Source: OCS116 cluster bacterium (GTDB lineage: Bacteria > Pseudomonadota > Alphaproteobacteria > Rhizobiales > OSC116). Taken from it: 5,990 nucleotides of DNA. Below the pieces are notes generated by a model that searched no databases, was not told the DNA's origin, and saw only the letters and a program-made list of their open reading frames with translations. Positions 1 through 5,666 of the stretch are shown here, piece by piece. Positions within the stretch are counted from its first letter, which is position 1. Each line of letters opens with the position of its first letter. The position numbers and the translations under genes were made by a program. The stretch lies in the NCBI GenBank assembly GCA_002402005.2, contig NVUS02000006.1:1-5990 (forward strand), in the 5' to 3' direction.

Positions 1-1265
1 ATGCCGGCATCGCCGGAACAGATAAGCGCCACTTGCTTGCCTTGTGCGGCCAATTCGAGCGCAAATCTAACGCGTTTCTCTTCCTCGCCCAAGGCAAATT
101 CGTGATGGGTTTTGCCCGCCCCCATTGCGCCCAATAAATCTATATACAAGCCATAACCGACCCAATCTTGCGCGGCGTTTAACATGGTTGTGGCTTCGGG
201 CACACGCCAGCTATCTTGCCCCGGGCCCATGCCGACTATATATAATTGACCTTGCAGGTTGCCGCCAAATTCGGTGATAGCCTGTGTGGATTGGGTGATA
301 GCACATGTGCCGTTGAGGCTTTTGACTTTGGGGCAAATGAGTTTACTGTCATCTCCGGCTGCGGCCAGTGCTGCGCCTTCGGATACGCCATGGCAGCCGA
401 CTTGCTCATATACATATGCAGATGGGTTGAGTAAGCGATCGGCTTGGGCTTCTAACGTAGTGGCGTTAAAGAATCTTGCTTCTACGCCAAAATATTTTGC
501 CACATCATGTATGCCAGTTTCGTCTGATTTAACATCTATAGAGGCGATATAGGCGATGGCTTTTGGGTTGATTTTGCGGGCGTTAAGCTCGGCCTCAATC
601 AGGCTGATCAGCTCACCGGCATCTACGCCGCGTGCACAACCGACACCGACCACAATATTTTGCGGGCAATAGATCAGCTGTGTTTCTGAACCCAAATTGG
701 TTTGATTGCTGATGCTGACTTTAAGCTGTGTATCTGCATCAAACGGCAATTTACTGGCAGTGAGCCATGCATTATTTTGCGGGAAATTGATTTTTTGCTG
801 TTGTAACAATTGCCCCATAAAGGCCTTGTAATTTTGCGGGTTTGTCAGCACATAACCATTGGGTGGATTGTCCAAAGCAATGTTGAAATTGGCATCGCCA
901 GCTGTGGTGATGATGGCGTTCGCATCCAATATTTCGGCGCATTTTTTAGCAATTTCGACCGCGCTGCCAAGTGCAGAGGCTTGGCTATGGCCGCCAATCA
1001 GTGGTATGATATTCTGCCCCAAATCATCAATGGCAATCACTGGCGGTTCGTTATGTTTGTTATCAAGTTTAGTGGCGATAGAGCGAATGAGAATTGCGGC
1101 ACTGCATATGCCAATGATCACGTATTTTTGGGTGAAGAGATCAGCAATTTTGACGGTCACAGATCCATCGGTTTTGGTAAAAATTTCGCCGCCGAAATGA
1201 TTTTGTAATTTACCTGCGATTTCAACCCCATTGGGGCTGAGTGCGATATAAGCAATTTTGGACAT
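1..1265 (-). CDS. cobJ: CbiG-CobJ fusion: cobalt-precorrin-5A hydrolase domain plus precorrin-3B C17-methyltransferase (3' end outside window)
   Basis: 421 codons are visible from the ATG at 1265-1263, and the frame is still open at the left edge. Residues 1-335 look like a complete CbiG. The N-terminal domain has ICSAAILIRSIA (53-64), IPLIGGHSQA (87-96) and the ITTAGD motif (119-124). After a linker, the C-terminal CbiG/CobE domain has VVGVGCARG (205-213) and later EQVGCHGVSEGAAL (287-300). A tetrapyrrole methyltransferase of CobJ/CbiH type begins at about residue 339: VGMGPG (344-349), DWVGYGLYIDLL (367-378) and SGDAG (417-421) just before the edge. CobJ methylates C17 and contracts the ring; CbiG opens the ring-A lactone of cobalt-precorrin-5A, releasing acetaldehyde. 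Such fusions are known, for example in cyanobacteria. The start lies 5 bp after the cobI stop, with a weak Shine-Dalgarno AGAAG about 9 nt upstream. It is the last operon gene in view; most of the methyltransferase domain lies outside, so its integrity is unknown. Confidence 0.93.
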   Translation of the reverse strand, partial: MSKIAYIALSPNGVEIAGKLQNHFGGEIFTKTDGSVTVKIADLFTQKYVIIGICSAAILIRSIATKLDNKHNEPPVIAIDDLGQNIIPLIGGHSQASALGSAVEIAKKCAEILDANAIITTAGDANFNIALDNPPNGYVLTNPQNYKAFMGQLLQQQKINFPQNNAWLTASKLPFDADTQLKVSISNQTNLGSETQLIYCPQNIVVGVGCARGVDAGELISLIEAELNARKINPKAIAYIASIDVKSDETGIHDVAKYFGVEARFFNATTLEAQADRLLNPSAYVYEQVGCHGVSEGAALAAAGDDSKLICPKVKSLNGTCAITQSTQAITEFGGNLQGQLYIVGMGPGQDSWRVPEATTMLNAAQDWVGYGLYIDLLGAMGAGKTHHEFALGEEEKRVRFALELAAQGKQVALICSGDAG

Positions 1266-1270
1266 TTGAT

Positions 1271-1960
1271 TTATCTTCTATTTATAATAATCATTGAAAA
1301 ATATGGTCTGGTATCTTCGTTAGTGGCTGCCATAGGGATGATTTTTTGTTGTGATTGGCTGACATATTCGACCAGATTTGATTTTTCGAGTAGGTTGAGT
1401 TTGGCAAGTATTTGGCGAATTTTGGCAAAATGCCGGCCAATTTTATAGATAGCAATATTGTTACAGGTGCGCATTTTATCAATTAGAATCGCTTCATCCA
1501 AGGTGGCGGGAATGATTTGCAAATCTTCATTTTGAGTGAGAATGGGGATTTTAAGAGCGGCGCTGGCTGCAACAAAAGCTGGCAGTGCCGGGATGATTTC
1601 TATTTTATATTCATCGGTTAAGCGCTCGAAAATATAGACAAAGCTGCCATATAAAAACGCATCGCCTTCGCACAGGCAAACCACTTTTTTACCAGCATCG
1701 AGATATTGCCGCAACCGGGTGGCGGCTTCGTCATAGGCCAAATTGGCTGCTCTGCGGTCGGTGCTCATCGGCACATAAAAGCCGAAGGTTTCGCAATTTT
1801 CCATAATGTGGGTTGAGGCGATTTGAAACGCCACGCTTTTGCCGGCTTTATTCATTGGGTAGGCGACGATGTCGGCTTCGCCAATTAACCTTGCGGCTTT
1901 TAGCGTGAGCAATTCAGGGTCGCCAGGGCCGACACCTATGCCATATAATTTTCCTGCCAT
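1271..1960 (-). CDS. cobI: Precorrin-2 / cobalt-precorrin-2 C20-methyltransferase
   Basis: A complete 229-residue protein, the usual size for CobI/CbiL, which methylates C20 of (cobalt-)precorrin-2 using S-adenosylmethionine to give (cobalt-)precorrin-3A in the cytoplasm. The SAM-binding glycine loop is GVGPGDPELLTLKA (9-22). AYPMNKAGKS (33-42) and CEGDAFLYGS (97-106) are typical of this methylase subfamily, and VEYVSQSQQKIIPM (197-210) matches the conserved C-terminal strand region. The start ATG overlaps the cobL stop by one base (TAATG), which suggests translational coupling; the upstream AGAAAG is only a modest Shine-Dalgarno. One oddity is that the segment normally PGVSS/PGVSA-like reads PALPAF (124-129), with alanine in place of glycine. 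Whether the substrate is metal-free or cobalt-loaded cannot be read from the sequence; CbiX upstream makes the cobalt form plausible (CbiL-like role). Confidence 0.95.
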   Translation of the reverse strand: MAGKLYGIGVGPGDPELLTLKAARLIGEADIVAYPMNKAGKSVAFQIASTHIMENCETFGFYVPMSTDRRAANLAYDEAATRLRQYLDAGKKVVCLCEGDAFLYGSFVYIFERLTDEYKIEIIPALPAFVAASAALKIPILTQNEDLQIIPATLDEAILIDKMRTCNNIAIYKIGRHFAKIRQILAKLNLLEKSNLVEYVSQSQQKIIPMAATNEDTRPYFSMIIINRR

Positions 1961-3234
1961 TATGCAATACTTTCTAGGGGACTGGTTTTAACGAGTGCCA
2001 ATTGCGTGACGGTGATATTGGATTTAAAACTATGTAATTCGCCAATATTCACCAAATTAGCGGTTGCGATTTGCAGCATGGACAATTGCCTTTGCTGCGC
2101 GAAATCACTTTTAAATTTTTGGCATATTTGCGACAGACATGCAAGCCCTTCGAGGCTGATTACATTAATCACCAACCGCCCGCCGAGCGGCAAGGCCTCA
2201 TAAGCGCTGTTGAACAATTCATAGGTTAGCCCGCCGCCGATAAACACTGCATCGGGTTTGGGTAGTTTTTGCGCAAAATGTGTGATGTCGCCATGATGAA
2301 TTTTAATGTTGGGCACACCTAAATTATCGGCATTGATTTGAATGTTGGCGGTGCGTTTTTCACTTTGTTCGACCGCGTGGCAGGTTGAACCGGGGGCTAG
2401 ACGCATATATTCGATGCCGACAGAGCCAGCGCCGGCGCCCAAATCCCACATCACACTATTGTGGGTGGGTAATAATTTATTGAGCGTGGCGGCACGAATG
2501 TTGGCTTTGGTCAGCTGGCCATCATGCACATAATGCATATCATCTAAACCGGCAATATTGGGTATAATCGGGGCATATTCATCGGCAATGGTTTCGATGG
2601 CGATGACGTTAAAATCGGCCGCTGCGCCGACTTGCCAGCCATTGGCGGTGCTGGTTAAAATACGTTCATCCTTGCCGCCCATATGTTCTAAAATTGTTAG
2701 CTGGCTTTGGCCAAAACCGCGATCGACCAACAGGTCGGCAATCTCATCAATGGTCGCGCCGGTCGAGGTGAGAGCGATGATTTTAACATTATGTTGGATG
2801 GTTTTGTTGAGCAGGTTTAGGCTGCGGCCATGCACGCTGACACATTGCACTTTGCGCAAGCCCCAACCGAGGCGGGCTGCGGCCAAAGAAAATGCTGACG
2901 GGCTGGGAATGATGTTGATTTCTTCTACAGGCAAACGCTTATTCATGGTTGCGCCGATGCCGAAATGCATCGGGTCGCCGGTTGCCAAGATGACTATATT
3001 TTTGCCATCAAGCCCAGCATCTCGCCAAGATAGGATTTTTTGAATGCCTTTATGTAAGGGGCTGCCCCAGACGTGAATTTCGGCGCTAAGCTCTGGCATT
3101 TCTTGCAAATGCCGTTGGGCGGCGAGTAGGATATCGGCATCGTGACATAGCTGTTGATTGGCCGGCGACAGGCCGGTAAAGCCATCATCACCTATACCGA
3201 TTATACTGAGCCAATTGCGCAATTTTTGTGCCAT
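1960..3234 (-). CDS. cobL: Precorrin-6B C5,15-methyltransferase (decarboxylating), CbiE-CbiT fusion
   Basis: A 424-residue two-domain protein, the normal size for CobL. It methylates C5 and C15 and decarboxylates the C12 acetate chain, converting precorrin-6B to precorrin-8X. The N-terminal CbiE domain (about 7-215) shows IIGIGDDG (11-18) and ILATGDPMHFGIG (82-94). The C-terminal CbiT domain (about 233-415), a Rossmann-type SAM methyltransferase, shows DGQLTKANIRA (238-248), WDLGAGAGSVGIE (263-275) and FIGGG (331-335). The reading frame stays open upstream to 3498, but those 88 extra residues are arginine-rich, resemble no protein and run inside cobH. The ATG at 3234-3232 is therefore the start: it overlaps the cobH stop as TAATG and has a strong GGAGG (complement of 3244-3248) 9 nt upstream. 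Its own stop overlaps the cobI start in the same TAATG form. Confidence 0.96.
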   Translation of the reverse strand: MAQKLRNWLSIIGIGDDGFTGLSPANQQLCHDADILLAAQRHLQEMPELSAEIHVWGSPLHKGIQKILSWRDAGLDGKNIVILATGDPMHFGIGATMNKRLPVEEINIIPSPSAFSLAAARLGWGLRKVQCVSVHGRSLNLLNKTIQHNVKIIALTSTGATIDEIADLLVDRGFGQSQLTILEHMGGKDERILTSTANGWQVGAAADFNVIAIETIADEYAPIIPNIAGLDDMHYVHDGQLTKANIRAATLNKLLPTHNSVMWDLGAGAGSVGIEYMRLAPGSTCHAVEQSEKRTANIQINADNLGVPNIKIHHGDITHFAQKLPKPDAVFIGGGLTYELFNSAYEALPLGGRLVINVISLEGLACLSQICQKFKSDFAQQRQLSMLQIATANLVNIGELHSFKSNITVTQLALVKTSPLESIA

Positions 3235-3866
3235 TAGCCTAAGCCTCCGGCCACAGCATTGAGCACGGCGCTGGCCATAGCGCTGCCGCCGCGCCGGCCT
3301 TTGAGTGCGATATATTCGAGGTCGAGATTGGCATTGATGAGCGCTTGTTTGCTTTCGACCGCGCCAACAAAACCGACCGGAAAGCCAATGATAGCTGCGG
3401 GTCTGGCTGTGGTTTCGCTGAGCATCTCGAGCAGGCGGAACAGGCTGGTCGGGGCATTGCCGATGACAATCACTGCGCCCTCCATATGTTGTTGCCAAAG
3501 TTTAACTGCGGCTGCAGAGCGGGTGGTTTGTTGAGCGGCGGCGATTGAAGGGGTTTCATCATCATTTAAGGTGCAAATCAGTTGGTTATTGGCGGGCAAA
3601 AGCCGTTTGATGATGCCGGATTTGACCATTTCGCAATCGCACAATATCGGTGCGCCATTTTGCAACGCGGTTTGGGCTGCAGTGATGAAGTTTTTGGAAA
3701 AAGCCACATCATTGGCAATGTCGACCATGCCGCAGGAATGAATCAACCGGGTGATGACCATATGCATATTTTCTGGGAAACGTTCAAAATCCACTTCCTC
3801 ACGCAGAGTCGCAAAACTTTTGGCGTAGATGGCTTTTGGGTCTTTTATATAATCATGCTGTGTCAT
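3234..3866 (-). CDS. cobH: Precorrin-8X methylmutase
   Basis: A complete 210-residue protein of normal family length. CobH/CbiC catalyses the 1,5-sigmatropic methyl shift from C11 to C12 that turns precorrin-8X into hydrogenobyrinate (or its cobalt form into cobyrinate). The catalytic histidine is visible in LIHSCGM (41-47) as His43, the same position as the essential histidine of the Pseudomonas denitrificans enzyme. Other family blocks are YIKDPKAIYAKSFA (6-19), LCDCEMVKSGI (75-85), GNAPTSLFRL (136-145), GFPVGFVGAVESK (161-173) and KGRRGGSAMA (189-198). The start ATG lies within the end of cbiX (ATGA, 4-bp overlap), and no strong Shine-Dalgarno precedes it, so translation probably depends on ribosomes finishing cbiX. 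The first residues resemble the CobH rather than the CbiC style, a weak hint from memory. Confidence 0.97.
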   Translation of the reverse strand: MTQHDYIKDPKAIYAKSFATLREEVDFERFPENMHMVITRLIHSCGMVDIANDVAFSKNFITAAQTALQNGAPILCDCEMVKSGIIKRLLPANNQLICTLNDDETPSIAAAQQTTRSAAAVKLWQQHMEGAVIVIGNAPTSLFRLLEMLSETTARPAAIIGFPVGFVGAVESKQALINANLDLEYIALKGRRGGSAMASAVLNAVAGGLG

Positions 3867-4924
3867 GCGATGTCACTATCTAAGGTGTTTGGGCCATGGG
3901 GGTGGTCGGCATGCGGGTAGGGGTGGTGGTCATGTGTATGGTTGTGGTCGTGTGAATGCGAGTGATTATGGCTATCCGCGTCATTAATGCCTTCGACATG
4001 ATGGTGATGGCTTTCTTGTGGCAGGCCGATCTGGTCTTCGAAACCTAGCACTTGTTCACGATATTTGCACAGGCCGCAATTCATCGCATTGTCGCCGTCT
4101 AAAATTTCTAACAGGCGGTGTAGGAAGGTTTCTATCACCAGTGGGTGGTCGTTTAGATAAGGGGCTTTGACGAATTCTATATCCGGATATTGTGCGGCGA
4201 CTTTATCGTGATAGGCGTAAATGCGATCGACCAAAATGCCGGTAAATAGGAAGTAGGGGAAGGTGATGATGCGTTTATAGCCGAGCTTAACAGCATGTTC
4301 TAGTGCTGGTTGCACGAGGGGAAATGTAACGCCGCTATAGCCAACCTCGCCCCAGCCGAGACCGAGGCCTTCCCACAATAGACGCATGACTTTTTGCACG
4401 TTTGAATTGGCATCAGGGTCGGAGGCGCCGCGGCCGATGACCATTAACAATGTATCATCATTGCTGATGTGATCGCCGGCTTTAAGGATGGCCTGGTTGA
4501 CACGGTCAGACGCGGCGCGGATCATTTTTGTATCGATTGATAAGTCGCGGCCATAATCGATTTGCAGGTTATTTTGTGCGGCATAAGTGTTGAGCACGGA
4601 GGGGATGTCGTTTTTGGCATGGCCGGCGGCAAACAACATGCCGGGTATGGCTAAGACGCGGGTGACGCCTTGGTCTTGCAGGTTTTTAAGGCCGGTTTTG
4701 ATGATCGGGGTGGCAAATTCCAAATAGCCATAATCGACTGGAATGTCGGGTAGGTTTTGAGCGATGGCCTGGGATAGTTTTGAAAACTCGGCGACTGCGC
4801 CCAAATCGCGACTGCCATGGCCGCAAATCATAATGCCGGTTTTTTGCGGTTCGGCCAATATGCGTTTTTGCAAGCTATCTAAAAAAGCTTGGGGGATTTG
4901 GTGGTCAAGTTCGAGATTTTGCAT
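3863..4924 (-). CDS. cbiX: Long-form sirohydrochlorin cobaltochelatase with MxCxxC motif and His-rich tail
   Basis: A 353-residue protein with the duplicated chelatase fold of long CbiX. It inserts Co2+ into sirohydrochlorin, the entry step of the early-cobalt B12 route. The N-terminal half carries MICGHGSRD (32-40), with His36, and LFAAGHAKNDIP (97-108), with His102, which match the metal-binding histidines of the chelatase family. The second half has VIGRGASDPDAN (162-173) and FPYFLFTGILVDRI (222-235). MNCGLCKYRE (281-290) holds the MxCxxC motif, which in Bacillus megaterium CbiX is linked to a [4Fe-4S] cluster. The tail holds 16 histidines between residues 306 and 343 (HHHH at 306-309, then alternating His/Asp/Ser to HPHG), a likely cobalt-binding or storage segment. 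An in-frame stop five codons upstream makes this the first available ATG. No Shine-Dalgarno is seen; a hairpin occupies that position. The stop overlaps cobH by 4 bp. Confidence 0.95.
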   Translation of the reverse strand: MQNLELDHQIPQAFLDSLQKRILAEPQKTGIMICGHGSRDLGAVAEFSKLSQAIAQNLPDIPVDYGYLEFATPIIKTGLKNLQDQGVTRVLAIPGMLFAAGHAKNDIPSVLNTYAAQNNLQIDYGRDLSIDTKMIRAASDRVNQAILKAGDHISNDDTLLMVIGRGASDPDANSNVQKVMRLLWEGLGLGWGEVGYSGVTFPLVQPALEHAVKLGYKRIITFPYFLFTGILVDRIYAYHDKVAAQYPDIEFVKAPYLNDHPLVIETFLHRLLEILDGDNAMNCGLCKYREQVLGFEDQIGLPQESHHHHVEGINDADSHNHSHSHDHNHTHDHHPYPHADHPHGPNTLDSDIA

Positions 4925-4929
4925 ATGGG

Positions 4930-4955
4930 GTGCGCTTTATATGGTTTTGGCGCAC
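4930..4955 (-). promoter_or_regulatory. Candidate leader hairpin abutting the cbiX start codon
   Basis: A perfect 6-bp GC-rich inverted repeat, GTGCGC (4930-4935) and GCGCAC (4950-4955), has a 14-nt loop. In the minus-strand transcript its 3' arm ends 5 nt before the cbiX ATG, so it covers the place where a Shine-Dalgarno sequence should be. No T-run follows, so it is not an ordinary intrinsic terminator. A role in translation initiation is inference only. Confidence 0.35.
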
Positions 4956-5040
4956 ACAACATGGCTGAAAAGCCTGTAGAGTATAAAACAGCATTTACAT
5001 AAGCCCCCGATTTGGGTCGGCCGCAGTAAAATCAATTTCA

Positions 5041-5056
5041 GTCATATCGTGATGAC
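5041..5056. repeat. Short palindrome GTCAT-N6-ATGAC in the probable cbiX leader
   Basis: Perfect 5-bp arms GTCAT (5041-5045) and ATGAC (5052-5056) flank the six bases ATCGTG. Its place, about 10-25 nt downstream of the predicted minus-strand transcription start, would suit an operator, or a small hairpin in the leader RNA. The arms are short enough to arise by chance in 250 bp of DNA. Confidence 0.3.
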
Positions 5057-5072
5057 GCCGTGAATTTAGCCT

Positions 5073-5101
5073 AACATGCCGTTTTTATTCCACCATGTCA
5101 A
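5073..5101 (-). promoter_or_regulatory. Putative promoter of the cbiX-cobH-cobL-cobI-cobJ operon
   Basis: On the minus strand a perfect sigma-70 -35 box TTGACA (complement of 5096-5101) is followed after 17 bp by CATGTT (complement of 5073-5078), a weak -10 (3 of 6 matches). If used, transcription would begin near 5066 and leave a leader of roughly 140 nt before cbiX. The -35 is convincing and the -10 is not, so an activator may be needed, or the real promoter may lie elsewhere. Confidence 0.4.
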
Positions 5102-5138
5102 TAAAACAAAACGAGAACATTTAAGTTGACATGATGAA
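5089..5138. repeat. Inverted repeat embracing the -35 boxes of both divergent promoters
   Basis: The arms are CATGTCAA (5094-5101) and TTGACATG (5126-5133), 8 bp perfect with a 24-bp A-rich spacer. With two mismatches the match extends to 13 positions (5089-5101 against 5126-5138; consensus TTGACATGRTGRA read outward on each strand). Each arm contains one TTGACA box, so the similarity goes beyond the -35 hexamer itself. The symmetric layout would suit one regulator acting on both transcription units, but this is unproven. Confidence 0.5.
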
Positions 5139-5153
5139 TTGTTTTGATAGATT
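5126..5153 (+). promoter_or_regulatory. Putative sigma-70 promoter of the cupin gene
   Basis: TTGACA (5126-5131) is a perfect -35 box. After 16 bp comes TAGATT (5148-5153), 4 of 6 matches to the -10 consensus, directly preceded by TGA (an extended -10 TGn, 5145-5147). Transcription would begin near 5160 and give a short leader that contains the AGAGGG ribosome-binding site. Confidence 0.6.
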
Positions 5154-5177
5154 AGAGCCAATAAGAAGAGGGTGAAT

Positions 5178-5666
5178 ATGAAACCAGTTATAAATATTGA
5201 TGAATTGGAATATGTGAGTGACGGCGACAAAGTGGCTGGACGGCATGCGCCGGTGGCCGAAAAGATCGGTGCTCGTAAATTGGGTTATAATGTGAGCATT
5301 TGCCCGCCTGGTAAATCGACATGCCCGTTTCACAATCACCGCATTAACGAAGAAATGTTTATGATTTTGGAAGGCACGGGCTTGTTGCGCTTTGGTGATA
5401 AAGAATATCCGTTGCGGCCATTTGACATCATTGCTTGCCCGCCGGGTGACCAGAGTGTGGCGCATGAAATTATCAATACTGGTGATGTTGAGCTTAAATA
5501 TTTAGCCTTGGCGACCAATATTGCTGATGAGGTTTGTGAATATCCAGACTCGGGCAAAGTTGGTGTTTATGTTGGTGAAGCCAATAATCGTTTTCGGCAT
5601 TTATACCATATTGATAAAGATGCTGAATATTATGATGGCGAAACCAATGAGCGATTGTTTAAATAG
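5178..5666 (+). CDS. Single-domain cupin protein, function unknown
   Basis: A 162-residue cytoplasmic protein with one cupin barrel and no signal peptide. Cupin motif 1 is visible as HNHRINEEM, with His52, His54 and Glu59 and the closing Gly66, the usual metal ligands. Motif 2 is represented by CPPG (87-90) and HEIIN, with His96 and Asn100; the gap between the PxG and the histidine is longer than the textbook pattern. The C-terminal part contains EYPDSGKVGVYVGE (121-134), which I associate with the uncharacterised cupin family COG3837. The metal and reaction are unknown. I prefer the ATG at 5178 over the in-frame GTG at 5172, because AGAGGG (5167-5172) sits 5 nt before the ATG and would leave no spacing for the GTG. 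It faces away from cbiX and converges on cobK, so it is in neither operon; a direct role in B12 synthesis is not indicated. Confidence 0.92.
   Translation: MKPVINIDELEYVSDGDKVAGRHAPVAEKIGARKLGYNVSICPPGKSTCPFHNHRINEEMFMILEGTGLLRFGDKEYPLRPFDIIACPPGDQSVAHEIINTGDVELKYLALATNIADEVCEYPDSGKVGVYVGEANNRFRHLYHIDKDAEYYDGETNERLFK

Larger units (their letters stand above)
4925..5177. promoter_or_regulatory. Divergent intergenic control region between cbiX and the cupin gene
   Basis: This 253-bp stretch is the only sizeable non-coding interval. It separates the leftward cbiX operon from the rightward cupin gene. It contains two promoter-like elements pointing away from each other, an inverted repeat overlapping both -35 boxes, a GTCAT/ATGAC palindrome and a GTGCGC/GCGCAC stem next to the cbiX start. 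I searched by eye on both strands for the cobalamin riboswitch core (B12 box, GCCACTG-type segments) and did not find it. No convincing small protein or RNA gene is seen. Confidence 0.6.

Noticed and set aside
810..1208. Plus-strand open frames of 132 and 113 codons
   Set aside because: They are antisense to the clearly conserved CbiG domain, lack a ribosome-binding site and have no recognisable protein features.
2558..3043. Plus-strand open frame of 161 codons
   Set aside because: It is antisense to the CbiE domain of CobL, and its composition matches the complement of a real gene.
3235..3498. Possible 88-residue N-terminal extension of CobL, because the frame stays open to 3498
   Set aside because: The extension lies inside cobH in another frame, is arginine-, glutamine- and cysteine-rich with no domain character, and the ATG at 3234 has a strong GGAGG and a TAATG junction.
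4878..4962. Small upstream reading frame (27 codons) starting at 4962 on the minus strand and overlapping the cbiX start
   Set aside because: It has no ribosome-binding site and no peptide pattern resembling a known leader peptide; it is too short to support from one sequence.
4963..4974. GGCT-GAAA-AGCC mini-hairpin on the plus strand
   Set aside because: A 4-bp stem is expected by chance and the strand on which it forms a GAAA loop is not predicted to be transcribed there.
5001..5025. Possible terminator at the C-rich/G-rich stretch around CCGATTTGGGTCGG
   Set aside because: The stem is only 4 bp, with no T-run after it on either strand, and it lies inside the probable cbiX leader.
4925..5100. 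Cobalamin riboswitch upstream of cbiX
   Set aside because: Expected from pathway context, but I could not find the B12 box or conserved core by eye on the minus strand, so it is not annotated.
5121..5465. Minus-strand open frame of 114 codons
   Set aside because: It runs antisense through the cupin gene and into its promoter, with no family resemblance.
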